Below are positions 21,730 to 31,189 of a stretch of DNA of 64,000 nucleotides, one piece after another; the first letter of the stretch is position 1, and each line of letters begins with the position of its first letter. The DNA comes from Streptomyces sp. Tue6028 (lineage in GTDB: Bacteria; Actinomycetota; Actinomycetes; Streptomycetales; Streptomycetaceae): NCBI RefSeq assembly GCF_002300165.1, contig NZ_MLCE01000009.1, positions 1 to 64,000 of the forward strand. The letters are read 5' to 3'. The position numbers and the translations under genes are program-made. The notes under the pieces were generated by a model, which did not search any database, was not told the DNA's origin, and saw only the letters and a list, made by a program, of their open reading frames with translations.

Positions 21730-23039
21730 TCACCGTCGTCGGTACCGGGACGGGGGCGCCGTTGCCCCCGGACGCCGAGGCCGCGCTCGCCGGGGCCGGG
21801 CTGGTGGTGGGCGCCCGCCGTCATCTGGTGGCGGCACGGCTGCCGGACGCGGTGGAGCGGATCGTCCTCGGGCCGCTGGCACCCGCGCTGGACGCGATCG
21901 AGCAGTACGTGGAGAAACGCTCCGCGGAGCGGGCGGCGGGGTCCGCGCGGCCGGACGGGGCGGGTTCGGACGGCGCGCACGGCAACGGGGTCGTGGTGCT
22001 CGCCTCCGGCGACCCGGGGTTCTTCGGGATCGTGCGGGCGCTGGCCGGACGGTTCGGGCCGGACCTGCTGGACGTGCACCCCGGAGTCTCGTCCGTCGCG
22101 ACCGCGTTCGCGCGGCTCGGAGTGCCGTGGGACGACGCGGTGGTGGTGAGCGCGCACGGACGTGATCTGCGCACCGCGGTGAACGTGTGCCGCGCCCATC
22201 CGAAGGTGGCCGTGCTGACCGGCCCGGGCTCCGGGCCGGCCGAGCTGGGCGCGGCTCTCGCGCACCGCTGCGGGACACGTGTCCTGGTCGTGGCGAGCGC
22301 CCTCGGCAACCCCGGCCGCGAACGCGTGGAGCGGGTGACGCCCGCCGAGGCCGCCGCCCGTGACTGGGGGACGGCGGTGAGCCTCGTGCTGTGCCTGGAC
22401 GAGGCGCGCGCCCTCGGCCCGGTGCGGACCGTCGCCGGGCCCCGCCCGGGGCCGGACCGATGGGCCCTGGACGAGCGCGAGTTCACCCATCGCGACTCGA
22501 TGATCAGCAAGTTCGAGGTGCGCGCGCTCGCGCTGGCCCGGCTCGGTCCGCGCCCGGGCGACCTGGTCTGGGACGTCGGCGCGGGCTCCGGGTCCGTCGC
22601 CGTCGAGTGCGCGCGGTTCGGCGCCGCGGTCGCCGCGGTCGAGAAGACCGTGGACGGGGTCGAGCGGATCCGCGCCAACGCCGAGGCGCACGGCGTGGAC
22701 GTACGCGTCGTGCACGGGGCGGCGCCGACGGTGCTGTCCGACCTGGACGATCCGGACGCCGTGTTCATCGGCGGCGGCGGACGTGAACTGCCCGCCATCG
22801 TCACGGCCTGCGCGCGGCGGGCCCGGCGTGCGGTGGTGGTGGCCATGGCCGCGCTGGACCGGGTGCCGGCGGCCCGCGACGCGCTCGTCGCCGCCGGGTT
22901 CGACTGCGACGGCGTGCTGTTGCAGTCGTCCCGGCTGGCGCCGCTGCCCGGCGGTGTCGACCGGCTCGCCGCCACCAACCCCGTCTTCCTGCTGTGGGGT
23001 GTCAGGCCCCCGGCCCGTATCGAAGGAGTCCCCCAGTGA
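21726..23039 (+). CDS. cobL: Precorrin-6Y C5,15-methyltransferase (decarboxylating) CobL, CbiE-CbiT fusion
   Basis: This 437-residue protein fuses two activities. Residues ~1-210 are CbiE-like, a tetrapyrrole methylase (TVVGTGTGAPLPPDAEAAL, VVLASGDPGFFGIVRALAGR). Residues ~235-437 are CbiT-like, a Rossmann-type methyltransferase with the SAM motif WDVGAGSGSVAVECARFG. Together they methylate C5 and C15 and remove the acetate carboxyl at C12. The GTG start overlaps the cobM stop. The stop overlaps the cobJ GTG in the same way. Confidence 0.94.
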   Translation: MITVVGTGTGAPLPPDAEAALAGAGLVVGARRHLVAARLPDAVERIVLGPLAPALDAIEQYVEKRSAERAAGSARPDGAGSDGAHGNGVVVLASGDPGFFGIVRALAGRFGPDLLDVHPGVSSVATAFARLGVPWDDAVVVSAHGRDLRTAVNVCRAHPKVAVLTGPGSGPAELGAALAHRCGTRVLVVASALGNPGRERVERVTPAEAAARDWGTAVSLVLCLDEARALGPVRTVAGPRPGPDRWALDEREFTHRDSMISKFEVRALALARLGPRPGDLVWDVGAGSGSVAVECARFGAAVAAVEKTVDGVERIRANAEAHGVDVRVVHGAAPTVLSDLDDPDAVFIGGGGRELPAIVTACARRARRAVVVAMAALDRVPAARDALVAAGFDCDGVLLQSSRLAPLPGGVDRLAATNPVFLLWGVRPPARIEGVPQ

Positions 23040-24727
23040 TCGGCCTGATTTCCGCCACGGCGGCCGGCGCGGCGGCACGTGACCGGCTGGCCGCGGCCTG
23101 GCCCTCCCGTACGCGGGTGTACGACGGGTCCGTCGCCGACGCCGTGCGGCGCGCGTTCGCGGAGTGCGACCAGCTCGTGTGCTTCCTCGCCACCGGCGCG
23201 GTCGTACGGCTCGTCGCACCGCTGCTGGGCGACAAGACGTCGGACCCGGGGATCGTGTGCGTCGACGAGGCGGGGCGCTTCGCGGTGTCGCTGGTCGGCG
23301 GTCACGGCGGCGGGGCGAACGAACTCGCCCGCGAGGTCGGCGAGGTGCTCGGCGCCGCGCCCGTGGTGACCACGGCGACCGACGCGGTGGGCGTGCCCGG
23401 TCTGGACACCCTCGGCTTCCCCGTGGAGGGGGACGTCGCCGGTGTCACCCGCGCCCTGCTGGACGGTGAACCCGTCGGGCTGTCGGCCGAGCTGGCGTGG
23501 CCGCTGCCCCCGCTGCCGGTCACGGACGAGGGCGTGTGCACGATCCGGGTCACCGACCGGCTCGTGCCGGCCGCCGACCGGGAGGTCGTGCTGCGTCCGC
23601 CGTCCCTCGTCGTGGGCGTCGGCGCGTCCAGCGGCGCGCCCGTCGACGAGGTGCTGGGGCTCGTCGAGGACGCCCTGCGGGAGGCCGGGCTGTCCGTGCG
23701 GTCGGTGGGCGAACTCGCCACCGTGGACGCCAAGGCGGGTGAGCCCGGCATCGTCGGGGCCGCCGAGCGCCTCGGGGTGCCGCTGGTGACGTACGCCGCG
23801 GACGAACTGGCGCGCGTGGACGTGCCGAACCCGTCGGGCGCACCGCTCGCCGCCGTCGGCACCCCCTCGGTGGCGGAGGCCGCCGCCCTCGTCGGCGGTG
23901 GCGAACTCCTCGTCCCCAAGCGCAAGTCGGAGCGCGCGGACGGGCGGCCCGCGATGGCGACCTGCGCGGTCGTGCGGCGGGTGGCCCGCGGCCGGCTCGC
24001 GGTCGTCGGTCTCGGACCGGGCGCCCGCGACCTGCTCACCCCGCGCGCCAAGGAGGAACTGCGGCGTGCGTCGGTGCTCGTCGGGCTCGACCAGTACGTC
24101 GACCAGATCCGCGATCTGCTGCGCCCGGGCACCCGGGTCCTGGAGTCGGGGCTGGGCGCGGAGGAGGAGCGGGCGCGGACCGCGGTGGCCGAGGCCCGGC
24201 GCGGGCAGGCCGTCGCCCTGATCGGCAGCGGCGACGCGGGCGTGTACGCGATGGCGTCGCCCGCGCTGGCCGAGGCGTCCGACGACATCGACGTGGTCGG
24301 GGTGCCCGGGGTGACGGCGGCGCTGGCTGCGGGAGCGATCCTCGGTGCCCCGCTCGGCCACGACCACGTGTCGATCAGCCTCTCCGACCTGCACACGCCC
24401 TGGGAGGTGATCGAGCGCCGGGTGCGGGCCGCCGCCGAGGCCGACATCGTGGTGACCTTCTACAACCCCCGTAGCCGGGGCCGCGACTGGCAGCTCCCGA
24501 AGGCGCTGGCGATCCTCGCCGAGCACCGGGAGCCGCGGACACCGGTGGGTGTCGTGCGCAACGCGTCGCGTCCGGACGAGTCGAGCCGGCTCACCAGCCT
24601 CTCGGCGCTCGACCCGGCGACGGTGGACATGATGACCGTGGTCACCGTGGGGAACACGGCGACCCGTGACATCGCCGGGCGCATGGTGACGCCGCGCGGC
24701 TACCGCTGGCAGGAGACGGCCGGATGA
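23036..24727 (+). CDS. cobJ: CbiG-CobJ fusion: cobalt-precorrin-5A hydrolase-like plus precorrin-3B C17-methyltransferase
   Basis: This 563-residue bifunctional protein has CbiG at residues ~1-315: CFLATGAVVRLVAPLLGDKTS and VVSLVGGHGGGANELA-type N-domain, then a C-domain starting VVGVGASSGAPVDEVLG. CobJ/CbiH occupies ~320-563: AVVGLGPGARDLLTPRA, LIGSGDAGVYAMASPALAE, VVTFYNPRSRGRDWQ. CobJ drives ring contraction with C17 methylation. CbiG opens the lactone and removes the C2 unit in the anaerobic route. In the C-domain the usual GCRRG-like segment is replaced by GASSGA. GAAGGAG precedes the GTG, which overlaps the cobL stop. Confidence 0.92.
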   Translation: MIGLISATAAGAAARDRLAAAWPSRTRVYDGSVADAVRRAFAECDQLVCFLATGAVVRLVAPLLGDKTSDPGIVCVDEAGRFAVSLVGGHGGGANELAREVGEVLGAAPVVTTATDAVGVPGLDTLGFPVEGDVAGVTRALLDGEPVGLSAELAWPLPPLPVTDEGVCTIRVTDRLVPAADREVVLRPPSLVVGVGASSGAPVDEVLGLVEDALREAGLSVRSVGELATVDAKAGEPGIVGAAERLGVPLVTYAADELARVDVPNPSGAPLAAVGTPSVAEAAALVGGGELLVPKRKSERADGRPAMATCAVVRRVARGRLAVVGLGPGARDLLTPRAKEELRRASVLVGLDQYVDQIRDLLRPGTRVLESGLGAEEERARTAVAEARRGQAVALIGSGDAGVYAMASPALAEASDDIDVVGVPGVTAALAAGAILGAPLGHDHVSISLSDLHTPWEVIERRVRAAAEADIVVTFYNPRSRGRDWQLPKALAILAEHREPRTPVGVVRNASRPDESSRLTSLSALDPATVDMMTVVTVGNTATRDIAGRMVTPRGYRWQETAG

Positions 24728-24993
24728 GCCCGCGCTCCCCGCGGGCGCGGGCCCCGCACACCGACGGACCGGCCCGTCCGGCGCGGCCCGTCGGGCGGGC
24801 GTCCGGCCGGTGGCCCCGCACCCTCCGGCCCGGCGTCCCCGCATCCGAACCGCACGGCGCGAGCGGCCCGACCGCCGTCCGCACCGTGTCCGGCGGGCTC
24901 CGGCCGGCGGTCACCGCCGCAGCCGGCGTCCCGCCGTACCACTCCGTTCCACAGGCCGCCGAGGCTTCACAATCCGCCAAGGAGACATCGTGA
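24724..24993 (+). CDS. Small Pro/Arg-rich ORF bridging cobJ and cbiX (orf89)
   Basis: This 89-codon frame starts with an ATG overlapping the cobJ stop (ATGA) and ends with a TGA overlapping the cbiX GTG (GTGA). Third positions are mostly G or C until the last 15 codons. The protein is rich in Pro, Arg, Ala and Ser (for example SPRSPRARAPHTDGPARPAR) with no fold I recognise and no transmembrane segment. It may be translated mainly to carry ribosomes from cobJ to cbiX, or it may be a degraded gene. It has no ribosome site of its own. Confidence 0.4.
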   Translation: MSPRSPRARAPHTDGPARPARPVGRASGRWPRTLRPGVPASEPHGASGPTAVRTVSGGLRPAVTAAAGVPPYHSVPQAAEASQSAKETS

Positions 24994-25922
24994 CCACCCC
25001 TGCCCCCGCCCTGCTCATCGCCGGACACGGCACCCGGGACGAGGCCGGAGCCGAGGCCTTTCGCGACTTCGTACGGGAGTTGGGCCGCCGCCACCCCGAC
25101 CTGCCCGTCGCGGGCGGGTTCATCGAGCTGTCGCCGCCGCCGCTCGGCGAGGCCGTCGCCGAGCTCGTCGGACGGGGCGTGCGACGCTTCGCGGCCGTAC
25201 CGCTGATGCTGGTGTCCGCCGGGCACGCCAAGGGCGACATCCCGGCGGCGCTCGCCCGCGAGAAGGAGCGGCACCCCGGCATCTCGTACACGTACGGGCG
25301 TCCGCTGGGCCCGCACCCGTCGCTGCTCGCCGTCCTGGAACGGCGGCTCGACGAGGCGCTCGGCGGGACGGCGCGGACGCCCGAGGACCGTGCCGACGTG
25401 ACCGTGCTGCTCGTGGGCCGCGGTTCCACCGACCCGGACGCCAACGCCGAGGTGCACAAGGCGGCCCGGCTGCTGTGGGAGGGCCGCGGCTACGCGGGGG
25501 TCGAGACGGCGTTCGTGTCGCTGGCGGCGCCGGACGTGCCGTCCGGCCTCGACCGGTGCGTGAAGCTGGGCGCCCGCCGGATCGTCGTGCTCCCCTACTT
25601 CCTGTTCACCGGCATCCTCCCCGACCGGGTGCGGCAGCAGACCGAGGGCTGGGCCGCAGCGCACCCGGACGTCGAGGTGCGCTCCGCCGATGTCATCGGC
25701 CCCGAGCCGGAGTTGCTCGACCTCGTCATGGAGCGGTACGAGGAGGCCGTCAGGGGCGATCTGCGGATGAACTGCGACTCCTGCGTGTACCGGATCGCGA
25801 TGCCCGGGTTCGAGGACAAGGTGGGGCTCCCCCAGCAGCCGCACTTCCACCCGGACGACGACGGTCACCACCACGGACACCACCACGGCGGCCACTCGCA
25901 CCCCCACTCGCATGCCCACTGA
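24990..25922 (+). CDS. CbiX-type sirohydrochlorin chelatase with His-rich tail
   Basis: This 310-residue protein is built from two chelatase repeats. The first has LLIAGHGTRDEAGAEAF and GHAKGDIP, with the metal-site His residues near 13 and 77. The second has LLVGRGSTDPDANAEV and LPYFLFTGILPDRV. CbiX inserts Co(II) into sirohydrochlorin (early route), while close relatives insert iron for siroheme. A CDSC pair occurs in MNCDSCVYRIAMPGF, and the last 24 residues hold 12 His, suited to Co or Ni binding. The location in the cob operon favours cobalt. AAGGAGA precedes the GTG start. Confidence 0.88.
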   Translation: MTTPAPALLIAGHGTRDEAGAEAFRDFVRELGRRHPDLPVAGGFIELSPPPLGEAVAELVGRGVRRFAAVPLMLVSAGHAKGDIPAALAREKERHPGISYTYGRPLGPHPSLLAVLERRLDEALGGTARTPEDRADVTVLLVGRGSTDPDANAEVHKAARLLWEGRGYAGVETAFVSLAAPDVPSGLDRCVKLGARRIVVLPYFLFTGILPDRVRQQTEGWAAAHPDVEVRSADVIGPEPELLDLVMERYEEAVRGDLRMNCDSCVYRIAMPGFEDKVGLPQQPHFHPDDDGHHHGHHHGGHSHPHSHAH

Positions 25923-27042
25923 CGGCGGGCACGGGAGCGGTGCGGGCCGCGCGGACGCGCCCGGGTCGGACGCTCCGACCACGGGCGACGGCGGCCACGA
26001 CCTGCGTCACCACGGTGACGCCGAGGTGCGCGACGACGGCTCCGCGCTCACCGATCTCGCCGTGAACGTCCGCGCCGGCACGCCTCCCCCGTGGCTGCGC
26101 GAGCGGATCGCCGCGTCGCTGACCGGGCTGGCCGCCTACCCGGACGGGCGGCCGGCGCGGGCGGCGGTGGCCGCGCGGCACGGGCTCCCGGTGGAGCGGG
26201 TGCTGCTGACCGCCGGGGCCGCCGAGGCGTTCGTGCTGCTCGCGCGCGCCCTGAAGGTGCGCCGGCCGGTGGTCGTGCATCCCCAGTTCACGGAGCCGGA
26301 GGCCGCGTTGCGGGACGCCGGGCACACCGTCGACCGGGTCCTGCTGCGGGCCGAGGACGGTTTCCGGCTGGATCCCGCGGCCGTGCCCGAGGACGCGGAC
26401 CTCGTCGTGATCGGCAATCCGACCAACCCGACCTCGGTGCTCCACCCGGCCGCGTCGATCGCGCGGCTCGCCAGGCCCGGGCGGGTGCTGGTCGTCGACG
26501 AGGCGTTCATGGACGCGGTGCCCGGGGAGCGGGAGTCGCTGGCCGGCCGCACGGACGTCCCCGGGCTCGTCGTGCTGCGCAGTCTCACGAAGACGTGGGG
26601 ACTGGCCGGGCTGCGCGTCGGGTACGTGCTCGCCGATCCCGGGACGGTCGAGGAGCTGGAGCGGGCCCAGCCGCTGTGGCCCGTGTCCACGCCCGCGCTC
26701 GCCGCCACCGAGGCCTGCGTGTCCTCCCAGGCGCTCGCGGAGGCCGCGCACGCGGCGCACCGGGTCGCCGCGGACCGGGCCCATCTCGTGGCCGGGCTCC
26801 GGGAGTTCGCCTCCGACGGGCTGTATGTCGTGGAGCCGTCGGAGGGGCCGTTCGTGCTGGTCCGTCTTCCGCGGGCGGCCGCGGTGCGCCGCCATCTGCG
26901 CGCCCTCGGGTTCGCGGTACGGCGCGGCGACACGTTTCCCGGGCTCGACGAGGACTGGCTCCGGATCGCCGTCCGGGACCGGGCGACGGTCAACCTGCTG
27001 CTCCAGGCCGTCGATCGCGCGATCACGCTGTCGCGGGACTGA
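25912..27042 (+). CDS. cobC: CobC-like PLP-dependent aminotransferase (threonine-phosphate decarboxylase type)
   Basis: This 376-residue class I/II fold protein has the PLP lysine (Lys227) in SLTKTWGLAGLRVGYVLAD, the GNPTNPTSV segment and VVDEAFMD. Related CobC/CobD enzymes make the aminopropanol phosphate arm of cobalamin by decarboxylating threonine phosphate. Histidinol-phosphate aminotransferases are close relatives, so the assignment rests partly on context. It overlaps cbiX by 11 bases. A Gly/Asp/His-rich leader of about 40 residues may be an overlong N-terminus. It is the last cob gene, followed by a hairpin terminator. Confidence 0.85.
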   Translation: MPTDGGHGSGAGRADAPGSDAPTTGDGGHDLRHHGDAEVRDDGSALTDLAVNVRAGTPPPWLRERIAASLTGLAAYPDGRPARAAVAARHGLPVERVLLTAGAAEAFVLLARALKVRRPVVVHPQFTEPEAALRDAGHTVDRVLLRAEDGFRLDPAAVPEDADLVVIGNPTNPTSVLHPAASIARLARPGRVLVVDEAFMDAVPGERESLAGRTDVPGLVVLRSLTKTWGLAGLRVGYVLADPGTVEELERAQPLWPVSTPALAATEACVSSQALAEAAHAAHRVAADRAHLVAGLREFASDGLYVVEPSEGPFVLVRLPRAAAVRRHLRALGFAVRRGDTFPGLDEDWLRIAVRDRATVNLLLQAVDRAITLSRD

Positions 27043-27072
27043 GGGGTCTTCGCCCCCGGGTCCCGCGACGCC

Positions 27073-27106
27073 GGTGCCGGACGGGCCGGGATGCCCGCCC
27101 GGCACC
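27073..27106. terminator. Terminator between cobC and the LAETG gene
   Basis: GGTGCCGG (27073-27080) pairs with CCGGCACC (27099-27106), then after one mismatch CGGGC with GCCCG, around a 6-nt loop. The stem would end cobC and can also serve the convergent gene. Confidence 0.7.
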
Positions 27107-27162
27107 CGGGGACGGGGCCGTTCCGGCCGACGCGGCTCCTCGGCGGGGCCGCCCCGGCGGCC

Positions 27163-28059
27163 TCAGCCCCGGCGGCGGCGGGCCAGGACCACCACTCCGG
27201 CGCCCGTGGCGAGGAGCGCCGCCGCCCCGGCGGCGATGTACGGAGTCGTCGAACTTCCCCCGGTCTCCGCGAGGTTCGCCTCCGCGGGCGCGCCCTGCGG
27301 CTTCACGTCGGCCGCCGGGTCGGCCGGCTCGGCCGGCGCCGACGGAGCCTCGCAGGTCGCGCCCGCGAGGGTCAGGGTGCCCTCGACCTCGGCCACGTTC
27401 AGCTTCAACGGGTTGATGGAGATCTTGAGTTCGAGGGCGGAGGCGGCGGCCGTGCGGGTCGTCGTCCGCGTCTTGGACAGGTCGAGGCGGACCTCGCCGA
27501 CGCCGGGCACCTTGACCTCCGTCGGCCCGCCCGCCGAGAGCGTCACCTTCTTGCCGAGCACGGTGACCGATCCGAGCAGGTTCGCGGTGGCGACCGGCTT
27601 CTTCCCCGCCTCGCACGTCGCTTTCGACGTCACCTGCTCGACCTCGATGACCGAGAGCAGGGGCAGTCCGGGGACATGGACCGCCGCGTGCGCGAGGCTG
27701 GTGGAGCCTTCGGCCTTGTCCGCGGACACGGTGGCCTTGGCGGTGGCGACGTCGGCGCGCAGCACGCTGAACGGGCGTCCTCCGTCGACCCCGTCCAACT
27801 GGGCGGTGAGCGCGGTCTTCTGCGCGCTCTGCGGTGCCTGCACCTCGTTGAGGGAGACCGCGAGCGGGACGTCCACGGTCTTGTTGAGCAGGGAGACGTC
27901 GAGTCCGGTGCGGAGCACGACGGCGCTCGCGCGACCGTGGTCGGTGGTCGCGTGGGCGGTGCCCGCGCCGGCCAGCGCCGCGGGACCGGCGGCGAGGGCG
28001 GTGGCGGCCGCGGTGGCGGCGAGACGGCGTGCGGGCAGGCGGAAGCTGTTGGTGTTCAC
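27163..28059 (-). CDS. LAETG cell-wall-anchored surface protein
   Basis: This 298-residue protein has an N-terminal signal peptide (basic start, Ala-rich core, AHA-T cleavage near residue 37), a beta-rich, Val/Ala/Thr-rich middle with two lone cysteines (near 160 and 236) that could form a disulfide, a Pro/Ala spacer, and a sorting signal: LAETGG, a hydrophobic helix and the RRRRG tail. Streptomyces class E sortases prefer LAxTG, so it should be linked covalently to peptidoglycan. It resembles the S. coelicolor sortase substrate SCO1860 as I recall. AGGGGG precedes the GTG start. Its binding partner or role is unknown. Confidence 0.85.
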   Translation of the reverse strand: MNTNSFRLPARRLAATAAATALAAGPAALAGAGTAHATTDHGRASAVVLRTGLDVSLLNKTVDVPLAVSLNEVQAPQSAQKTALTAQLDGVDGGRPFSVLRADVATAKATVSADKAEGSTSLAHAAVHVPGLPLLSVIEVEQVTSKATCEAGKKPVATANLLGSVTVLGKKVTLSAGGPTEVKVPGVGEVRLDLSKTRTTTRTAAASALELKISINPLKLNVAEVEGTLTLAGATCEAPSAPAEPADPAADVKPQGAPAEANLAETGGSSTTPYIAAGAAALLATGAGVVVLARRRRG

Positions 28060-28431
28060 GGGTGGGACCCCCTGGGAGAAAAGCTCGGGACCCGGAAAGA
28101 ATTGCGCACTGAGAGTGAACAGTCAGCGACCTTCCGCCACTTCACTCCAACGTGGGAATTCCGTGAACACATTCGATTCTCCCGGCACGCCTGTTCCCCA
28201 CCGTCACCCGGACCACCCCGCGGAGACGAAAGCACCGGTCGGAGCGCCGGAGCGCACGCAGGAGTGCACAACGAGCGGCCCGCCCCGCTCGTCACCGTCA
28301 GTCAACGGACGGAGTGCCGGCCGACGGGCATGTGCCGGCCGGCCCGGCTCGGCGTGCGGGCGCCGGTCCACACGCTGGGCACGCGGGCGCCGGCCGAGCC
28401 GGTCGACCGGGGTCGGCCCGAGGGCGCCGGG
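28060..28431. other. Gene-free 372-bp stretch with repeats, between the LAETG and amidohydrolase genes
   Basis: Positions 28060-28200 are relatively AT-richer and must hold the promoter of the LAETG gene. Positions 28310-28410 hold GC-rich repeats: GCGGGCGCCGG at 28356-28366 and 28383-28393 (27-bp period), and an inverted repeat CCGGCTCGGC (28344-28353) / GCCGAGCCGG (28393-28402), which could terminate the amidohydrolase operon. I see no credible gene. Confidence 0.55.
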
Positions 28432-29523
28432 TCAGCCGACGACCCGCCCGTTCAGGACCACCCGCCGCGGAGCGGCGAGGACCCGGACGTCCTCGCGGGG
28501 GTCGCCCTCGTAGACCACGAGGTCCGCGGGCGCTCCCTCGTCGAGGCCGGGCCGCCCGAGCCAGCGCCGGGCGCCCCACGTGGTGGCGGAGAGGGCCTCC
28601 ACGGGCGGGATGCCCGCGGTGACGAGTTCGGCGACCTCCGCCGCGACGAGCCCGTGCGCGAGGGTGCCGCCCGCGTCGGTGCCCACGTACACGGGGATCC
28701 CGGCGTCGTAGGCGGCGCGCACGGTGTCGTGACGCCGTGCGTGCAGCTGTCGCATGTGGGCCGCCCAGCGTGGGTACTTGGCCTCGCCGCCGGCCGCCAG
28801 GCGCGGGAAGACGGCGATGTTCACGAGGGTCGGCACGATGGCGACGCCGCGCTCGGCGAACAGCGGGACGGTGTCCTCGGTCAGCCCGGTCGCGTGCTCG
28901 ACGCAGTCGATGCCCGCCTCGACGAGGTCCCGGAGCGAGTCCTCCGCGAAGCAGTGTGCGGTGACCCGCGCGCCCAGCCGGTGCGCCTCGGCGATCGCGG
29001 CCTCGACGGCGTCGCGCGGCCAGCAGGCGCTCAGGTCGCCGGTGCCCCGGTCGATCCAGTCCCCCACCAGCTTGACCCAGCCGTCGCCGCGCCGGGCCTC
29101 CCGGGCGACGTACGCGACGAGGTCCTCGGGTTCGATCTCGTGGGCGTAGTTGCGGATGTAGCGGCGGGTGCGGGCGATGTGACGGCCCGCACGGATGATC
29201 TTCGGGAGGTCCTCGCGGTCGTCGATCCAGCGGGTGTCGGACGGCGAGCCCGCGTCCCGGACGAGGAGGGTGCCGGCCTCACGGTCGGTGAGGGCCTGCT
29301 TCTCGGCGACGTCCGGCTCGACGGGGCCGTGCGCGTCGAGGCCGACGTGGCAGTGCGCGTCCACCAGGCCGGGCAGCGCCCAGCCCTCGACGGTGCGGAC
29401 GTCACGGGCTCCCGCCGGGCGCTCGTACGTGACCCTGCCGCCGACGACCCAGAGGTCGTCCCGGACGTCGTCGGGCCCGACGAGCACCCGCCCCTTCACG
29501 TGCAGCACCGCGCGATCGCTCAT
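28432..29523 (-). CDS. Metal-dependent amidohydrolase (imidazolonepropionase-like)
   Basis: This 363-residue protein of the amidohydrolase superfamily has the first metal pair in VDAHCHVGLD (His57, His59), later metal ligands around VTAHCFAED and CVEHATGL, and the catalytic Asp in VGTDAGGT near residue 281. Such enzymes hydrolyse cyclic amides, prolidase-type peptides or related bonds. The exact reaction is not predictable. The start MSDRAVLHV at 29523 has AAGGTG upstream. It lies 35 bp after the amino-acid transporter ATPase gene on the same strand, so it is probably in that operon and may act on the imported compound. Confidence 0.85.
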   Translation of the reverse strand: MSDRAVLHVKGRVLVGPDDVRDDLWVVGGRVTYERPAGARDVRTVEGWALPGLVDAHCHVGLDAHGPVEPDVAEKQALTDREAGTLLVRDAGSPSDTRWIDDREDLPKIIRAGRHIARTRRYIRNYAHEIEPEDLVAYVAREARRGDGWVKLVGDWIDRGTGDLSACWPRDAVEAAIAEAHRLGARVTAHCFAEDSLRDLVEAGIDCVEHATGLTEDTVPLFAERGVAIVPTLVNIAVFPRLAAGGEAKYPRWAAHMRQLHARRHDTVRAAYDAGIPVYVGTDAGGTLAHGLVAAEVAELVTAGIPPVEALSATTWGARRWLGRPGLDEGAPADLVVYEGDPREDVRVLAAPRRVVLNGRVVG

Positions 29524-29558
29524 GCACCGCACCTTAGTTCGTGCCGTACGGGCGGGCG

Positions 29559-30355
<797 letters not shown>

Positions 30356-30359
<4 letters not shown>

Positions 30360-31189
30360 CGGGTGGCCTCCCCCGCCTTGGCCTCAAGACGCCGTACGAC
30401 GAATCCGAGCGGCACGGTCACCAGCAGGTAGCACAGGCCCGCCACCAGAATCGGTGTGGAGTTGGCGGTCTGGCTTGCCAGGTCGCGCCCGAACTTGGTC
30501 AGTTCGCGCTCCTCCAGCGTGACGCCGAGGAACAGCACCAGGGAGGAGTCCTTGAACAGCAGGACCAGTTCGTTGGTGAGCGGCGGGATCACGATGCGGA
30601 ACGCCTGCGGGATGACGATCGAGACCATGGCCCGCGCGTGCGAGAAGCCGAGGGAACGGGCCGCTTCCATCTGTCCCTTGGGGACCGCCTGGATGCCGGC
30701 GCGGATCGTCTCGGCCATGTACGCGGCCGAGACCAGGCCGAGCGCGAGCGCGACCTTGCCGTAGGTGCCGCCGGGGATCTCCGTGCCCGGGAAGGCCAGC
30801 GGCACCGCGACGCCGACGAAGACGAAGATCAGCAGGGCGGGCAGGCCGCGGAAGATCTCGATGTAGATGCCGGCGACCCAGCGGTAGGGGCCCACCGGGG
30901 AGAGCCGCATCAGGGCGATGACCATGCCGAGCACGAGGCCGACGACGAAGCCGGACATCGTGTAGAGCACGGTGTTCTTCAGCGCCAGCGTGATGACGTC
31001 CGGGAACATCTGCTGGACCAGGTCCCACTGGGCGAACTGGTTCTTCAGACGTGCCCAGTCCGCCGTGGCCGCGAAGAGGGCCACGGCGGCGATGAAGACC
31101 GCGTACTGGACGCCGCGCGACAGCGCGCGCTTCTGCCGGCGGGTCAGGCCGGACCTGCGGGGCTGGACCTGTGTGTCGGCACCGCTCAT
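30356..31189 (-). CDS. Polar amino-acid ABC transporter, permease
   Basis: This 277-residue membrane protein of the HisMQ type (His/Glu/Gln/Arg/opine permease group) has five to six helices. The EAA loop for docking to the ATPase is [21 protein letters not shown], and [14 protein letters not shown] is typical of the family. The start MSGADTQVQ at 31189 overlaps the stop of the binding-protein gene (ATGA). A single permease gene suggests a homodimeric channel. Confidence 0.93.

Noticed and set aside
28056..28295. 79-codon minus-strand frame overlapping the LAETG gene start
   Set aside because: It runs across an AT-richer promoter region, lacks a ribosome site and overlaps the well-supported GTG at 28059.
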